Part shown: in pieces, positions 5,661 through 13,890 of the stretch | Layout of the letters: every line of letters starts with the position of its first letter | Position numbering within the stretch: the stretch's first letter is position 1 | Made by a program: the position numbers and the translations under genes | The notes under the pieces: model-generated | Told to the model about the DNA's origin: nothing | Database searches by the model: none | What the model saw: only the letters and a program-made list of their open reading frames with translations | IMG/VR virus record: IMGVR_UViG_3300017971_000875 | Coordinates: 1 to 20,164 of that record | Length of the DNA: 20,164 nucleotides | Origin: a virus | Reading direction: 5' to 3' (one strand)

Positions 5661-7146
5661 CTTTGCGTGGTATACGTTCCGCCAATACGAGCGGGCGCGG
5701 GTGCATGGGGCATTGGCGGCGAAGCTAGAGCAGGTTGAGCGGTATATCGCGACGGGGGGAAGAGAGGGGATCGGGCGGTTGATGGTATTTATGCCGCCGA
5801 GACACGGGAAGAGCGAGCTGGTGAGCGTGCGATTCCCGGCGTGGTTTCTGGGGCGCAATCCGGATTGTCAGGTGATTTTGACGTCGTGCACAGCGGATTT
5901 GGCGGTCAGTTTCGCGAGACGGGTGCGGAATATCGTGATGGATGGTCCGTTTCAAAATGTTTTTGGGGCAAGGAGCGGACGGCCGGTGAATAAGGCAGTG
6001 ATGGTGGCGGAGGACAGCCGGGCGGCGAATGCATGGACGCTGGCCAGGCAACGGGGCGGATTGGTTGCTGCCGGTGTCGGCGGCGCGATTATCGGCCGGG
6101 GGGCGCATCTGGCGGTGATTGACGATCCGTTTCGGGATCGGAAGGACGCGGAGAGCGAGAGCGTGCGAGATGGGGTGGACGATTGGTATAGATCGACGCT
6201 GTACACACGCTTGGAGAAGGGGGGGGCGGTGGTGTTGATGCACCAGCGGTGGCACAGCGATGATTTGGCGGGGCGGCTTTTGCGACGGATGGTAGAGACA
6301 AATCAGCAAACAGGCGGGCAGGTTGACAGGTGGGAGGTGTTGTGTCTGCCTGCGGTGGCGGAGGATTGGGCGGATGAGGTTGAGGCGGAGGATGTTATCA
6401 GGGCGCTGGAGGATGGATGGTGGCAAGGCGTGGATGCGCTGGTGCGGCAGCCGGGGGAGGCGTTGTGGCCGGGGAAGTACGGCCTGGAGCGGTTGAGCGC
6501 GATTGAACGGAATATCGGCGGATATGAGTGGGACGCGCTATACCAGCAACGACCGCGGCGGTTGGAAGGGGCGCTGATCAAGGCATACGATATTATTCAA
6601 ATTATGGAACGAGATTTACCGGAGAGGATGCAGGAATGCCGGTATTGGGATCTGGCAGTGAGCGGGAGAGAGGGCGCGGATTTTATCGCCGGGGCCCGGG
6701 TGGGACGAAGCCGGGACGGGCGGTTGTATATTTTGGACGTGGCGAAGATGCCGGGTCCGTGGGCGGATGCGAAGGGGCGAATGATCCAGGTGATGCAGGA
6801 CGATCCGCCAGAGGTGACCCAAGGGATTGAGGTGGCGGGTCAGCAGGCGGGATATTTTCAGGAATTGCAACGCGATGCGCGGCTGCAGGGGCGGGTGATC
6901 CAGGGGGTTAACCCGACGCGGTACGGGAATAAGGAAGTGCGAGCGAACGTCTGGGCGAGCAGGATCCCGGATCGCCTGGTGTACCTGGTGCGCGGCGGGG
7001 AGTGGGTGGATGGATTTTTGAGCGAGGCGCTGGCGTTTCCGCGGGGTGCGCACGACGATCAGGTGGACGCAGTGAGCGGGGCGGTGGCGATGATGTGGCG
7101 GCCGGGGGTGCTGGAGTATGAGGGGGAGAACCCGTTTTATGACTAG
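5599..7146 (+). CDS. terL: Phage terminase large subunit
   Basis: 515-aa DNA-packaging motor and nuclease. Walker A MPPRHGKSE is at residues 65-73; Walker B LAVIDDPF is at 171-178. The RNase-H-like nuclease domain has YWDLAVSG around D351 and HDDQVDAVSGA at 485-495. The spacing and motifs match the TIGR01630/Terminase_6 (psiM2 ORF9-like) group. The start ATG at 5599 is inside the terS tail (62-bp overlap), with AGGGGGAGG just before it; the frame stays open further upstream, but that part is an Arg/Trp-rich read of the terS sequence. The N-terminus KRELARRELARRS is encoded by the 15-bp tandem repeat. It powers genome entry into the portal encoded next. Confidence 0.95.
   Translation: MRDIAKRELARRELARRSLIDFAWYTFRQYERARVHGALAAKLEQVERYIATGGREGIGRLMVFMPPRHGKSELVSVRFPAWFLGRNPDCQVILTSCTADLAVSFARRVRNIVMDGPFQNVFGARSGRPVNKAVMVAEDSRAANAWTLARQRGGLVAAGVGGAIIGRGAHLAVIDDPFRDRKDAESESVRDGVDDWYRSTLYTRLEKGGAVVLMHQRWHSDDLAGRLLRRMVETNQQTGGQVDRWEVLCLPAVAEDWADEVEAEDVIRALEDGWWQGVDALVRQPGEALWPGKYGLERLSAIERNIGGYEWDALYQQRPRRLEGALIKAYDIIQIMERDLPERMQECRYWDLAVSGREGADFIAGARVGRSRDGRLYILDVAKMPGPWADAKGRMIQVMQDDPPEVTQGIEVAGQQAGYFQELQRDARLQGRVIQGVNPTRYGNKEVRANVWASRIPDRLVYLVRGGEWVDGFLSEALAFPRGAHDDQVDAVSGAVAMMWRPGVLEYEGENPFYD
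5616..5645. repeat. 15-bp tandem repeat in the terS/terL overlap
   Basis: GCGGGAGCTGGCGCG occurs twice exactly (5616-5630 and 5631-5645), with a decayed third start at 5646. It is read in two frames: as AGAGA in TerS and as RELAR in TerL. Confidence 0.9.
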
Positions 7147-7176
7147 CGTTGTAATGTCTTAGCGAAGGATAGGACT

Positions 7177-8598
7177 ATGCCGGAAGCAGTGGGATATGTG
7201 AGGAGCGACACGCGGAGCCGGGAGGGGGATGCGATTGAGGAGGCTTTTGCGGATGAGCATAATGCGCGGGTGAAGGCGATTGAGCGGGGATGGCGATATT
7301 ACGCGGGCGATCACGATCGTCCGCTGAAGGTGCAGAGCGACGGATACGATGATAACGTGATCGTGAATCACGTGGAGGCGCTGGCGGACCGGGTGACGGC
7401 GTTTGTGATCGGGCAGGGTATCAGGTTTGATGCGGGTTCCGACGATGCTGAGAGTGAAGCGGATGAGGTGATTGAGGCGCTGTGGGAGGCCAGCCGAGGG
7501 GAGATCCTGAAGGAAGGTTTGGTTCTGGGGGGGGCTGTGGAGGGGCACGTGGCGGTGCGGATATCGCCTGAACAGGTTGAGGGTGCCTATCCTCGGCTGA
7601 TCCGTATTAAGCAGACGCACTTTACGGCATTTTGGGACGCATTTGATATGAGCCGGGTATTATGGTACCGGCTGCAGCATGAGGCAGGGGGGCGTGGAAA
7701 GCGAATTGATTACGTCAAAGGGAGAGGGGACGGGGCTGCGACGGATTCAGGATGGGATCATGACGCAGAGGTTTGGACGGAGGTGGTATATCAGGCGCGG
7801 GAGGTGGGGGATGTGCCAGGGAGCTCACCTCGTTGGACGTTTGTGAGCGCGCAGGAGTGGCCATACGCATGGGCGCCGATTGTAGACTGGCAGAACCTGC
7901 CGAATAACAACGGGTATTATGGACGGGATGACTTGCAGGGGGCGATCGGGCTGAATGACGCGCTGAATTTTATATTGAGCAACGCGCAGCGGATCGTGAA
8001 GCATCACGCGGATCCGAAGACGGTGGGCACGGGTTTTACGGCGCAGGAATTGGTTCACACGGCGGTGGGTGGGTTCTATACGGTGGCTAATCCGGACGCA
8101 AAGATCTATAACCTGGAGATGGAGAGCGACGGGGCGATGGTGCGGTGGCTGACGGAGCTGATCCAGGCGGGGCTGTGGCAGAGCGGGGGAATGATCGATC
8201 AGAGCTCAGTGAAGGACATGGTGGGGGATCTGACGAATTTTGGATTGCGGGTGCTGTTTGCGAACGCGATCAGGCGGACGGAGAAGAAGCGATTGCTTTA
8301 TGGGGAGGGGTTTGAGAAGATTATACGGCAGGCGCTGGAGTTGATGGGGCGGAGTGGGAGTGAGAGGATAGATACGGTGTGGAGCGACGCGCTTCCGGAG
8401 GATGATCGGTTGGTGGCGGAGACATTGCTCAGGGAGATGGAGGCGGGGATTATCAGCAAGCGGACGTACCGGCAGATCCGGGGATATGATGAGGAGATGG
8501 AGCTGGATCGGCTGGAGGAGGAGACGCAGACGGGGGACGTGGGAGCGAGCATATTGGGCCTGCTGACGCAGAATCGGGGGTTTAATAGGGGTGTATGA
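7177..8598 (+). CDS. Phage portal protein (SPP1 Gp6-like)
   Basis: 473 aa, the usual size for siphovirus portals. Residues 40-80 read RYYAGDHDRPLKV ... DDNVIVNHVEALADRVTAF, the hallmark N-terminal block of the SPP1 Gp6/Phage_prot_Gp6 family. Other typical parts are the DDLQGAIGLNDALNFILSNA segment, the long helix near GMIDQSSVKDMVGDLTNFGL and a helical C-terminus rich in Glu and Arg. The portal is the dodecameric ring through which TerL pumps DNA. It lies 30 bp after terL. The start ATG at 7177 follows AAGGATAGGACT. Its stop overlaps the next gene as ATGA. Confidence 0.92.
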   Translation: MPEAVGYVRSDTRSREGDAIEEAFADEHNARVKAIERGWRYYAGDHDRPLKVQSDGYDDNVIVNHVEALADRVTAFVIGQGIRFDAGSDDAESEADEVIEALWEASRGEILKEGLVLGGAVEGHVAVRISPEQVEGAYPRLIRIKQTHFTAFWDAFDMSRVLWYRLQHEAGGRGKRIDYVKGRGDGAATDSGWDHDAEVWTEVVYQAREVGDVPGSSPRWTFVSAQEWPYAWAPIVDWQNLPNNNGYYGRDDLQGAIGLNDALNFILSNAQRIVKHHADPKTVGTGFTAQELVHTAVGGFYTVANPDAKIYNLEMESDGAMVRWLTELIQAGLWQSGGMIDQSSVKDMVGDLTNFGLRVLFANAIRRTEKKRLLYGEGFEKIIRQALELMGRSGSERIDTVWSDALPEDDRLVAETLLREMEAGIISKRTYRQIRGYDEEMELDRLEEETQTGDVGASILGLLTQNRGFNRGV

Positions 8599-9344
8599 GT
8601 ATGGATCCGTATGAGATCAAGGTGTATGACACAAGACCAAACGGGCATCATTCGCTGAGTGTTCTGGAGCGGCTCGGGGTGGGGGATATCGAGCGGCTGC
8701 GGGCATTTTATAAATTTGAGGTGTTGTTTACGCACGGATATGAGCGGGCGCAGGCGGGGCAGTTGTGGTGGGGGCTGGCGGGGTTTGAGCTAAAAGCAGG
8801 TCCAGCCGTGTTACAACCGCAGGTGTGGGGGCAAGATGGGGTGATGTTGACGGGCGAGGGTCACGATATTTGGTTGATATTGTCGTGGCCAGATGCATCG
8901 GAGCTGCATCCAGACTTTGATCCACGATATGCGGAGACGGGAGAGATTGGGCGGACGGCGGGACGTGGAAGTGTGGGCTGGGGGTTTGGGCAGGAAAGCC
9001 ACATTGGGCCAGAGGGCGGACCGTTTATGGTATGGGCAACGTCGGATCCGAAGGATTGGGCCCCGGAAATTCGGAGGATGGGCAGCGACGCAGTGGGGCG
9101 GCTGGGTTGGTGGGATGAGCATATTGTACCTAATCCGATTTTTCAGGTGATGCGCAAAGGCGGAGATCTTCCTGTACCGATACCTGAAGGGACGAAGTAT
9201 CTGGCGAATGTGGATAAAACGGGACGGATCACAGATCATATTTCATTTAGGCCAGGGATGCCATCATTGGGGGATGCGGGATTGGTGCTGATGGAGGATG
9301 GGAAGGTGACACATTGGATTGCGTGGGAGCCTCGGGCGGTTTGA
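8595..9344 (+). CDS. Unknown 249-aa protein in the head module
   Basis: The ATG at 8595 overlaps the portal stop. The product is rich in Gly and Trp, without transmembrane helices or a signal peptide, and looks like a beta-rich domain (SVGWGFGQESHIGPEGGPFM, then GRLGWWDEHIVPNPIFQVM). Combinations of a GP-hydrophobic strand with a following SDAV-GLG/H block occur in carbohydrate-binding-like modules of Chloroflexota and phage proteins, but I cannot name a family. The final 40 residues (TDHISFRPGMPSLGDAGLVL) may be a separate small beta domain. The position between portal and MuF head protein argues for a virion or accessory role. Confidence 0.7.
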   Translation: MSMDPYEIKVYDTRPNGHHSLSVLERLGVGDIERLRAFYKFEVLFTHGYERAQAGQLWWGLAGFELKAGPAVLQPQVWGQDGVMLTGEGHDIWLILSWPDASELHPDFDPRYAETGEIGRTAGRGSVGWGFGQESHIGPEGGPFMVWATSDPKDWAPEIRRMGSDAVGRLGWWDEHIVPNPIFQVMRKGGDLPVPIPEGTKYLANVDKTGRITDHISFRPGMPSLGDAGLVLMEDGKVTHWIAWEPRAV

Positions 9345-9347
9345 TTT

Positions 9348-9689
9348 GTGAATGGCGTGGGGACGGATCAGGGGTTTTTGGATTGGGAGCTGCGGGGGCA
9401 CGGGACGGCGGAGATCACGAATGTCGTGGTGAAAAGCGAGCATCGCAGGCAGGGTGTGGGGACGGGGTTGGTGTTGAAGGCGCTGAATGCGATGCGAAGC
9501 GCTCGGGTGCGGTATGTGTATCTGTTTACGGAATTATCGAATGTAGGGGCGCAGTTGTTTTATGAGGCGCAGGGTTTTAAGAGGTTGCGGGTGATCGAGG
9601 GTTTGTATGAGCGGGGGGACGGGGTGCTGTACGGGATGGTGATTAGGGAAGAAGGAGGGCAACCACGGGGGGTTGCCCGTACGCGATAG
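9348..9689 (+). CDS. Short GNAT-family N-acetyltransferase
   Basis: 113 aa, starting at a GTG (9348) three bases after the previous stop. Motif A is present: VVVKSEHRRQGVGTGLVLKAL, with the RRQGVG acetyl-CoA pyrophosphate loop at about residues 33-38. The later strand/helix with NVGAQLFYEAQGFKRL is motif B. The domain is shorter than the usual 140-170 aa and lacks the first strand-helix pair, so the substrate side is incomplete or the protein works as a dimer. Its last ten or so codons are encoded by the hairpin at 9657-9678 (GGQPRGVARTR). An acetyltransferase inside a head operon is unusual. It might modify a virion protein or a host target; unknown. Confidence 0.75.
   Translation: MNGVGTDQGFLDWELRGHGTAEITNVVVKSEHRRQGVGTGLVLKALNAMRSARVRYVYLFTELSNVGAQLFYEAQGFKRLRVIEGLYERGDGVLYGMVIREEGGQPRGVARTR
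9657..9678. repeat. Perfect 8-bp hairpin (GGGCAACC/GGTTGCCC) at the GNAT 3' end
   Basis: GGGCAACC (9657-9664) and GGTTGCCC (9671-9678) enclose ACGGGG, followed by GTACG. It looks like a small interspersed palindrome of the GGGCGACC...GGTCGCCC type found in many genomes. It lies inside the reading frame and supplies the end of the protein. No T-run follows. Confidence 0.7.
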
Positions 9690-11528
9690 ATGCCGCGGCC
9701 AGGGGCGATTGAGGCGGCGCGGAAGTTCCGGGAGAAGCTTGCGGCGCGGGAGGCGGAGGCGGCGGCGCGGATGGGCCGGATTTATGCCAGGATTTATGTC
9801 GACATGGAAGGGGATATAGGGGCGCTGGCGGAGCGTCTGGCGGGGATGGAGGAGATCAAGATCGGGCAGGCGTGGGAATTGGCGCGGGGACGGGCGATAT
9901 TAGCGCAGGTGGCGGAAGAGGCGGAGAAGTTTGGAGTGATTGTGCAGGGCGAAGTGGCGACGATCCAGGGGGAGGCGATTGAGCAGGGGGTGGATGATGC
10001 GCTGCGGTTGATGGAGGCGAGTTTGCCAGAGATCGGCGAGGGTGGGCGGCGGCGGATCGTAAGCTCGTTTACGCGGTTGCATTCGGACGCGGTGGAGAGC
10101 GTGGCAGGTTTGCTGGGGGCGGAGAGTCCACTGGCGACGCGGCTGCAGGAGGCGTATGGGGAATTTGTTGCGGAGAGCGTGAAGCGACATTTGCTGACGG
10201 GGGTGGCGGCGGGTCTGAATCCGCGGGAGATTGCGCGCAAAATGATGGGCAATTTGCGGGAGGGGATGGGGCCGGGGTTGAGCTCGGCGCTAACGACGGT
10301 GAGGACGGCGCAGATCAAGTCGTATCAATTGGCTAATCAGTCGACGTATTTGGCAAACCCGAATATTGTGCCTATGTGGATCTGGCACAGCGCGCTGGAC
10401 GGTAGGACGTGTATGAGTTGTGTGAATCTGCACGGGAGCGAACATCCAGCGACGGAGACGATGCGGGATCATCATAACGGGCGGTGCGCGCCATTGCCGA
10501 AAACGATTAGCTATCGGGATTTGGGAATTCCGATTGATGAGATTACATCAGAGATCGAGCGGGGTGAGGATTGGTTTAACAGGCAAGCGGAGAGCGTGCA
10601 GCGGGAGATGATGGGGCCGGGGATGTACCAGGCGTGGAAAGAGGGGAAGTTTGAGTTTGGGGATTTGACGAAGAGTTATGAGGATGATGTGTATGGGGAG
10701 CTGTTGCGGGAGAATAGTCTGAAGGATTTGTTGGGGGGGAATGGGAAGGGCAGGAGCGGCGTACCATCGGGTCCACCACCACGGCCACGAAGTGATTTTG
10801 AGCTTGAGTCGGGGGAGGAGATTCAGCAAGTGCAGCAAGCCTATCAGGCGGCACTGGCTAGCGGGAACGCGGGCGAGGCGGAAGGGCTGAAGGGATATCT
10901 GGATACGCTGCAGGAGATGCACAAGGAAGAGCGAGATTTGAATGAGGCAGTGTGGACTTATTTGCAGAAGATGCCGAACGATTTGAGCCGGGTTGAATGG
11001 GAATATATGGCGAATAATCTGCGGGATGAGGGATATGAGCTGTACAAGAAATACAGCAAAGAGGGGATTAATTTGAAAGTGCAGGAGATGAGGGGGGCGA
11101 AATTTGACGGGTACGCGGACGTGGGGGGGAAGGTGGTACAAGTGCAGCGGGGGCAATTCAGTGTACGGGAGGCAGCGCGGATCCGGGGCCAGATGTGGGA
11201 CAGGGCGCAGGATGAGCTGAGTGAGGCGTATGGGGAGCTGTTGCAACGGGTAGGCTTTACGGCAGAGGATATCCAGCACGCGACGTTTGGGGAGCGGCGG
11301 CGGGTGGTGAGGGAGATAGGGCGAAAAGAGCCGTACAGGAAGGCACGGGGGGATTTACAATCAATTGACCAGGTGCCAAGTAAGACGCGGCGGATTTTGG
11401 CGGAGACGGTGGATTATGATCTGGCGGCGGTTTGCGATCTGGCGGCGCAGGATCCGCTGAATGTGCCGACGATCGATGCCTATCGGAAGATGCAATTGGC
11501 GGATATTATTGAAAGTACGAGGTTCTAA
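9690..11528 (+). CDS. MuF/SPP1 gp7-like head morphogenesis protein with long C-terminal extension
   Basis: 612 aa; the ATG directly abuts the GNAT stop. The N-terminal half (about 1-230) is helical. The MuF signature follows: TTVRTAQIKSYQLANQST, then WHSALDGRTCMSCVNLHG with C241 and C244, and DHHNGRCAPLP with H261/H262 and C266, a probable zinc site. In SPP1-type phages this minor head protein rides in the capsid near the portal. Usual members end soon after this block. Here a Gly/Pro linker (about 351-368, SGPPPRPRSDF) leads to a further 240 residues, mostly charged helices plus one beta-rich patch (KFDGYADVGGKVVQVQRG). MuF proteins can carry C-terminal effector domains, so this part may be an injected enzyme or toxin. 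No active site was recognised. Confidence 0.85.
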   Translation: MPRPGAIEAARKFREKLAAREAEAAARMGRIYARIYVDMEGDIGALAERLAGMEEIKIGQAWELARGRAILAQVAEEAEKFGVIVQGEVATIQGEAIEQGVDDALRLMEASLPEIGEGGRRRIVSSFTRLHSDAVESVAGLLGAESPLATRLQEAYGEFVAESVKRHLLTGVAAGLNPREIARKMMGNLREGMGPGLSSALTTVRTAQIKSYQLANQSTYLANPNIVPMWIWHSALDGRTCMSCVNLHGSEHPATETMRDHHNGRCAPLPKTISYRDLGIPIDEITSEIERGEDWFNRQAESVQREMMGPGMYQAWKEGKFEFGDLTKSYEDDVYGELLRENSLKDLLGGNGKGRSGVPSGPPPRPRSDFELESGEEIQQVQQAYQAALASGNAGEAEGLKGYLDTLQEMHKEERDLNEAVWTYLQKMPNDLSRVEWEYMANNLRDEGYELYKKYSKEGINLKVQEMRGAKFDGYADVGGKVVQVQRGQFSVREAARIRGQMWDRAQDELSEAYGELLQRVGFTAEDIQHATFGERRRVVREIGRKEPYRKARGDLQSIDQVPSKTRRILAETVDYDLAAVCDLAAQDPLNVPTIDAYRKMQLADIIESTRF

Positions 11529-11671
11529 TGGCCGCAAAGACTCCGGAAGAGGTGACGGCGCAGGTTGTGAAGTTGCTGTACGATGAGAAGGCGAATGAGT
11601 GGTCAATCCAGAATAAGGGCGTGTTGATGGCAGCGATCAAGCTACAGTTGGCAGAAAAAGAGCGAAAGTAA
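11528..11671 (+). CDS. Small protein, 47 aa
   Basis: The start ATG shares its A with the previous TAA stop (TAATG), a typical re-initiation junction. The product (MAAKTPEEVTAQVVKLL ...) is a charged helical peptide with a possible amphipathic helix at both ends and no cysteine. Codon use (many G-ending codons) matches the neighbours, which supports it being real. Function unknown; perhaps a small head accessory. Confidence 0.6.
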   Translation: MAAKTPEEVTAQVVKLLYDEKANEWSIQNKGVLMAAIKLQLAEKERK

Positions 11672-11701
11672 TTGACGTGACTCCTACGGGAAAGGTGGAG
11701 G

Positions 11702-12385
11702 ATGATGGCAGAGAAAGATGAGAAGGTTGAACAGCAGGGCGACGGCGGCCAGGATCCGGGCGCAGGTTCGGAGCAAATGCCGGAGAAGCAGACTCCTACA
11801 AGGGAGGAAACGCCAAAGCAGAAGCTATTTACGCAGGCAGATATGGAATATGAGATCGGCCAACGGCTGAAGCGGGAGCGGGAGAAGTATGCGGATTATA
11901 AGGATCTGCAGGCAGCGGCGGCGAAGTTGAAAGAGATTGAGGAAACTCAATTGTCTGAAACAGAACGGCTGCAGAAAAAACTGGCGGAGTTGGAGCAGGC
12001 TAAGGGGCAGGCTGAGACGCTGGCCAGGGATACGGCGGTGCGATCGGCAGTGATCGCGGCGGCGGCGAAGCTAAATTTCAACGATCCGAATGATGCGTTT
12101 GCGCTGATCGATGTATCACAAATACAGTTTGACGATGAGGGTCAGGTGAAAAACGCAGAGGCGCTAGTTGAAAAGCTGGCGAAGGATCGGGATTATCTGT
12201 TGAAACGGGGCGCGGGCTCTTTGGAGCCGTTTGCGCCGGGCTCGGAAGGCAGCCCGGTGCGCGAGACGGCGGCGCAGATGCGCCAGAGGATCTACGGCGG
12301 CGGCGGTATCTGGGATATGGAAAACCCAGAGTCGCAGGGCGGCGGGGTTTTTTGGCCGAAGGGTTTGCCAGACGAGAGAGGGTGA
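11702..12385 (+). CDS. Scaffold-like capsid assembly protein
   Basis: 227 aa, immediately before the capsid gene, where scaffolds are found. The acidic, Gln/Gly-rich N-terminus (1-40) is disordered. Residues 42-115 form a charged coiled coil (MEYEIGQRLKREREKYADYK, then LQKKLAELEQAKGQAETLA). After it comes LNFNDPNDAFALIDVSQIQF, which resembles the C-terminal block of GP20/DUF4355-type scaffolds. The C-terminus is Gly-rich. Two ATGs in a row (11702, 11705) follow GGTGGAGG; the second has the better spacing. Scaffolds shape the prohead and leave before DNA entry. Confidence 0.8.
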   Translation: MMAEKDEKVEQQGDGGQDPGAGSEQMPEKQTPTREETPKQKLFTQADMEYEIGQRLKREREKYADYKDLQAAAAKLKEIEETQLSETERLQKKLAELEQAKGQAETLARDTAVRSAVIAAAAKLNFNDPNDAFALIDVSQIQFDDEGQVKNAEALVEKLAKDRDYLLKRGAGSLEPFAPGSEGSPVRETAAQMRQRIYGGGGIWDMENPESQGGGVFWPKGLPDERG

Positions 12386-12391
12386 GGGTTT

Positions 12392-12457
12392 CTCCCTCCC
12401 CCAGCCCCTCCCAGCGGGAGGGGAGTAGGAAGCAGCTCCTCCCGCTGGGAGGGGAGC
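12392..12457. repeat. Dispersed GC-rich palindrome, copy B
   Basis: CTCCCTCCCCCAGCCCCTCC, then CAGCGGGAGGGGAG, is followed by a second near-palindrome (12435-12457, GCTCCTCCCGCTGGGAGGGG). It fills most of the gap between scaffold and capsid genes. Same family as copies A, C and D. Confidence 0.8.
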
Positions 12458-12480
12458 TAAGACTAATAGGAGTGTGAAAA

Positions 12481-13335
12481 ATGGCAGCAACGAATCCAAG
12501 CACAGATATCAGTACCTATATCCAGACGATTTACAACGATGCGTGGTTTATCGCCCGGGACAACGCGATTATGCCGCGGTTGGTGACCACGTTTAACGAC
12601 GCGACCGGGACTCGGGATCGAACCAGCACGCGCTATAGTGAAGCGACAATCGCGACGCTGGGCGAGTTGGACGATCTCCAGAGCCAGGCGTTTACCCCAA
12701 GCGATATCGCAACGCTGACTCCGGCAGAGAAGGGGGCGCAATTCTTCCTGCCTGACACCAGGATCGAGTCGGATCCCATGGGTGTGCGCAGCGACGCGGC
12801 GATGGAGCTGGGGTACGCGATCGCGGAGAAGATCAACACGGACATCCTGGGGAACTTCTCCAGTCTGACGGCGGGTACGATCGGCGCCGCGGGCACTACG
12901 ATTACGTGGGGGCACTTCTTCGCGGCACTGAGCGCGCTGCGCAATGCGAAGGCGCCGATGCCGTACCGATGCGTGCTGCACGTTTACCAGTGGCATCAGT
13001 TGGCAAAGGCGGCCAGCATCGCGACCACGACCCAAGCGAACGCGCCAGAGTTCCAGGACGAAGTGACGCGGCAGTGGTTTGTAGGCCGCGTGGGTAATGT
13101 AGATGTGTTTATTACCTCGGACGTCACTGTGGACGCTACGGACGATGCAAATGGGGCGATGTTCAGCCCGCTGGCGCTGGCGTTGGATACCAGGCGGGCG
13201 CCGCGGCTGGAGCCGGAACGGGATGCGAGTCGGCGCGGTTGGGAACTGAATATGACGGCGATGTACGCGCATGGCGTCTGGCGACCGGAGTGGGGCGTGT
13301 GTATGACGTTTGACGCGGCGGCACCGACGTCTTAG
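12481..13335 (+). CDS. Probable major capsid protein (HK97-like)
   Basis: 284 aa; the ATG follows AGGAG (12468-12472). The position right after the scaffold, the length and the pattern fit a small major capsid protein of the siphovirus type. It has an N-terminal helix (IYNDAWFIARDNAIMPRLVT), a loop with charged residues, a long central helix pair, and a strand-rich C-terminal region ending in WRPEWGVCMTFDAA. SSLTAGTIGAAGTTITWGHF, then FAALSALRNAKAPMPYRCVL, looks like the A-domain entry. Codons end in C more often than in neighbouring genes (ATC, GAC, AAC), as expected for a highly expressed product. The exact fold is inferred. Confidence 0.8.
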   Translation: MAATNPSTDISTYIQTIYNDAWFIARDNAIMPRLVTTFNDATGTRDRTSTRYSEATIATLGELDDLQSQAFTPSDIATLTPAEKGAQFFLPDTRIESDPMGVRSDAAMELGYAIAEKINTDILGNFSSLTAGTIGAAGTTITWGHFFAALSALRNAKAPMPYRCVLHVYQWHQLAKAASIATTTQANAPEFQDEVTRQWFVGRVGNVDVFITSDVTVDATDDANGAMFSPLALALDTRRAPRLEPERDASRRGWELNMTAMYAHGVWRPEWGVCMTFDAAAPTS

Positions 13336-13368
13336 CGACTTAGCGACTAGCGTCTTAGTGGCTTAGCG
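13328..13368. repeat. Degenerate CTTAGCGA tandem repeat after the capsid gene
   Basis: GTCTTAGCGACTTAGCGACT, then AGCGTCTTAGTGGCTTAGCG, gives four or five copies of an 8-9 bp unit overlapping the capsid stop. One isolated copy (GTCTTAGCGA) lies in the gap before the portal gene near 7156-7165. Slippage repeat; function unknown. Confidence 0.7.
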
Positions 13369-13387
13369 AAACGATAAGGAGAAAACG

Positions 13388-13792
13388 ATGGGTCAGGGAA
13401 GCAAGTTTTTGGTAGTGGCGCCGGACACGATGCCGGGTGATGGCGATCTGTGCTATCTGGCAAAAGCGAGTTCGACGTATGGCGGGTTTACGGTGATCGC
13501 TGCGCACGCGGTGACGGGCGTGGCGGGTACGCTGGATTTCGTGCTGCAGAACTATGGTTCGGGCGGCACGGTGGCGGGCGGTACCGTGGCGTCGATGGCC
13601 AGCGGGACGGCGACCGTGTGGGCGGCAGATACGCCGCAGTCGCTGACGGTGACAACCACGGCGGCAAACGCCTATATCGATAGCGGTGAGTGGTTGGTGC
13701 TGAAGAAGGTGGAGGCGGCTGCCGGAAACGATCTGACGGCGGACGCGACCGTGATCGTGGAGTACGTGGAAGGGATCACTACGGCGGGGTAG
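13388..13792 (+). CDS. Probable capsid decoration protein
   Basis: 134 aa, starting after a strong AAGGAG (13376-13381). It is small, beta-rich, full of Gly, Ala, Thr and Val (for example GGTVAGGTVASMASGTATV), without transmembrane segments or a signal peptide. A small beta protein directly behind the major capsid gene is commonly a decoration (cement) or head-completion protein. I cannot place it in a family. Its exposure on the virion would make it a possible target for the glycan enzymes encoded next. Confidence 0.6.
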   Translation: MGQGSKFLVVAPDTMPGDGDLCYLAKASSTYGGFTVIAAHAVTGVAGTLDFVLQNYGSGGTVAGGTVASMASGTATVWAADTPQSLTVTTTAANAYIDSGEWLVLKKVEAAAGNDLTADATVIVEYVEGITTAG

Positions 13793-13817
13793 GTAGGTAA
13801 TGGGGTAGGTAGGTAAT
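13786..13817. repeat. Two perfect 16-bp tandem repeats
   Basis: GGGGTAGGTAGGTAAT occurs at 13786-13801 and 13802-13817; the first copy includes the stop codon of the preceding gene. Confidence 0.9.
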
Positions 13818-13822
13818 GAGGA

Positions 13823-13871
13823 TCTCCCTCCCCCAACCCCTCCCAGTGGGAGGGGGGATGGGGAGGGGGAT
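13823..13871. repeat. Dispersed GC-rich palindrome, copy C
   Basis: CTCCCTCCCCCAACCCCTCC, then CAGTGGGAGGGG and GATGGGGAGGGGGATC. It lies ahead of the GT-B gene; reading it as protein gives ISLPQPLPVGGG, which is not part of the enzyme. Confidence 0.75.
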
Positions 13872-13890
13872 CCTGGAAAAGGGGGAGGTT

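Noticed and set aside
9657-9678. The GGGCAACC hairpin as an intrinsic terminator.
   Set aside because: No T-run follows and the next gene starts 12 bases later.
11672-11700. TTGACG as a -35 box of a capsid-operon promoter.
   Set aside because: There is no acceptable -10 hexamer at a 16-18 bp distance.
13816-13890. Glycosyltransferase start upstream at 13816 or 13858.
   Set aside because: These codons come from the palindrome; the GT-B first strand begins at the GTG at 13891.
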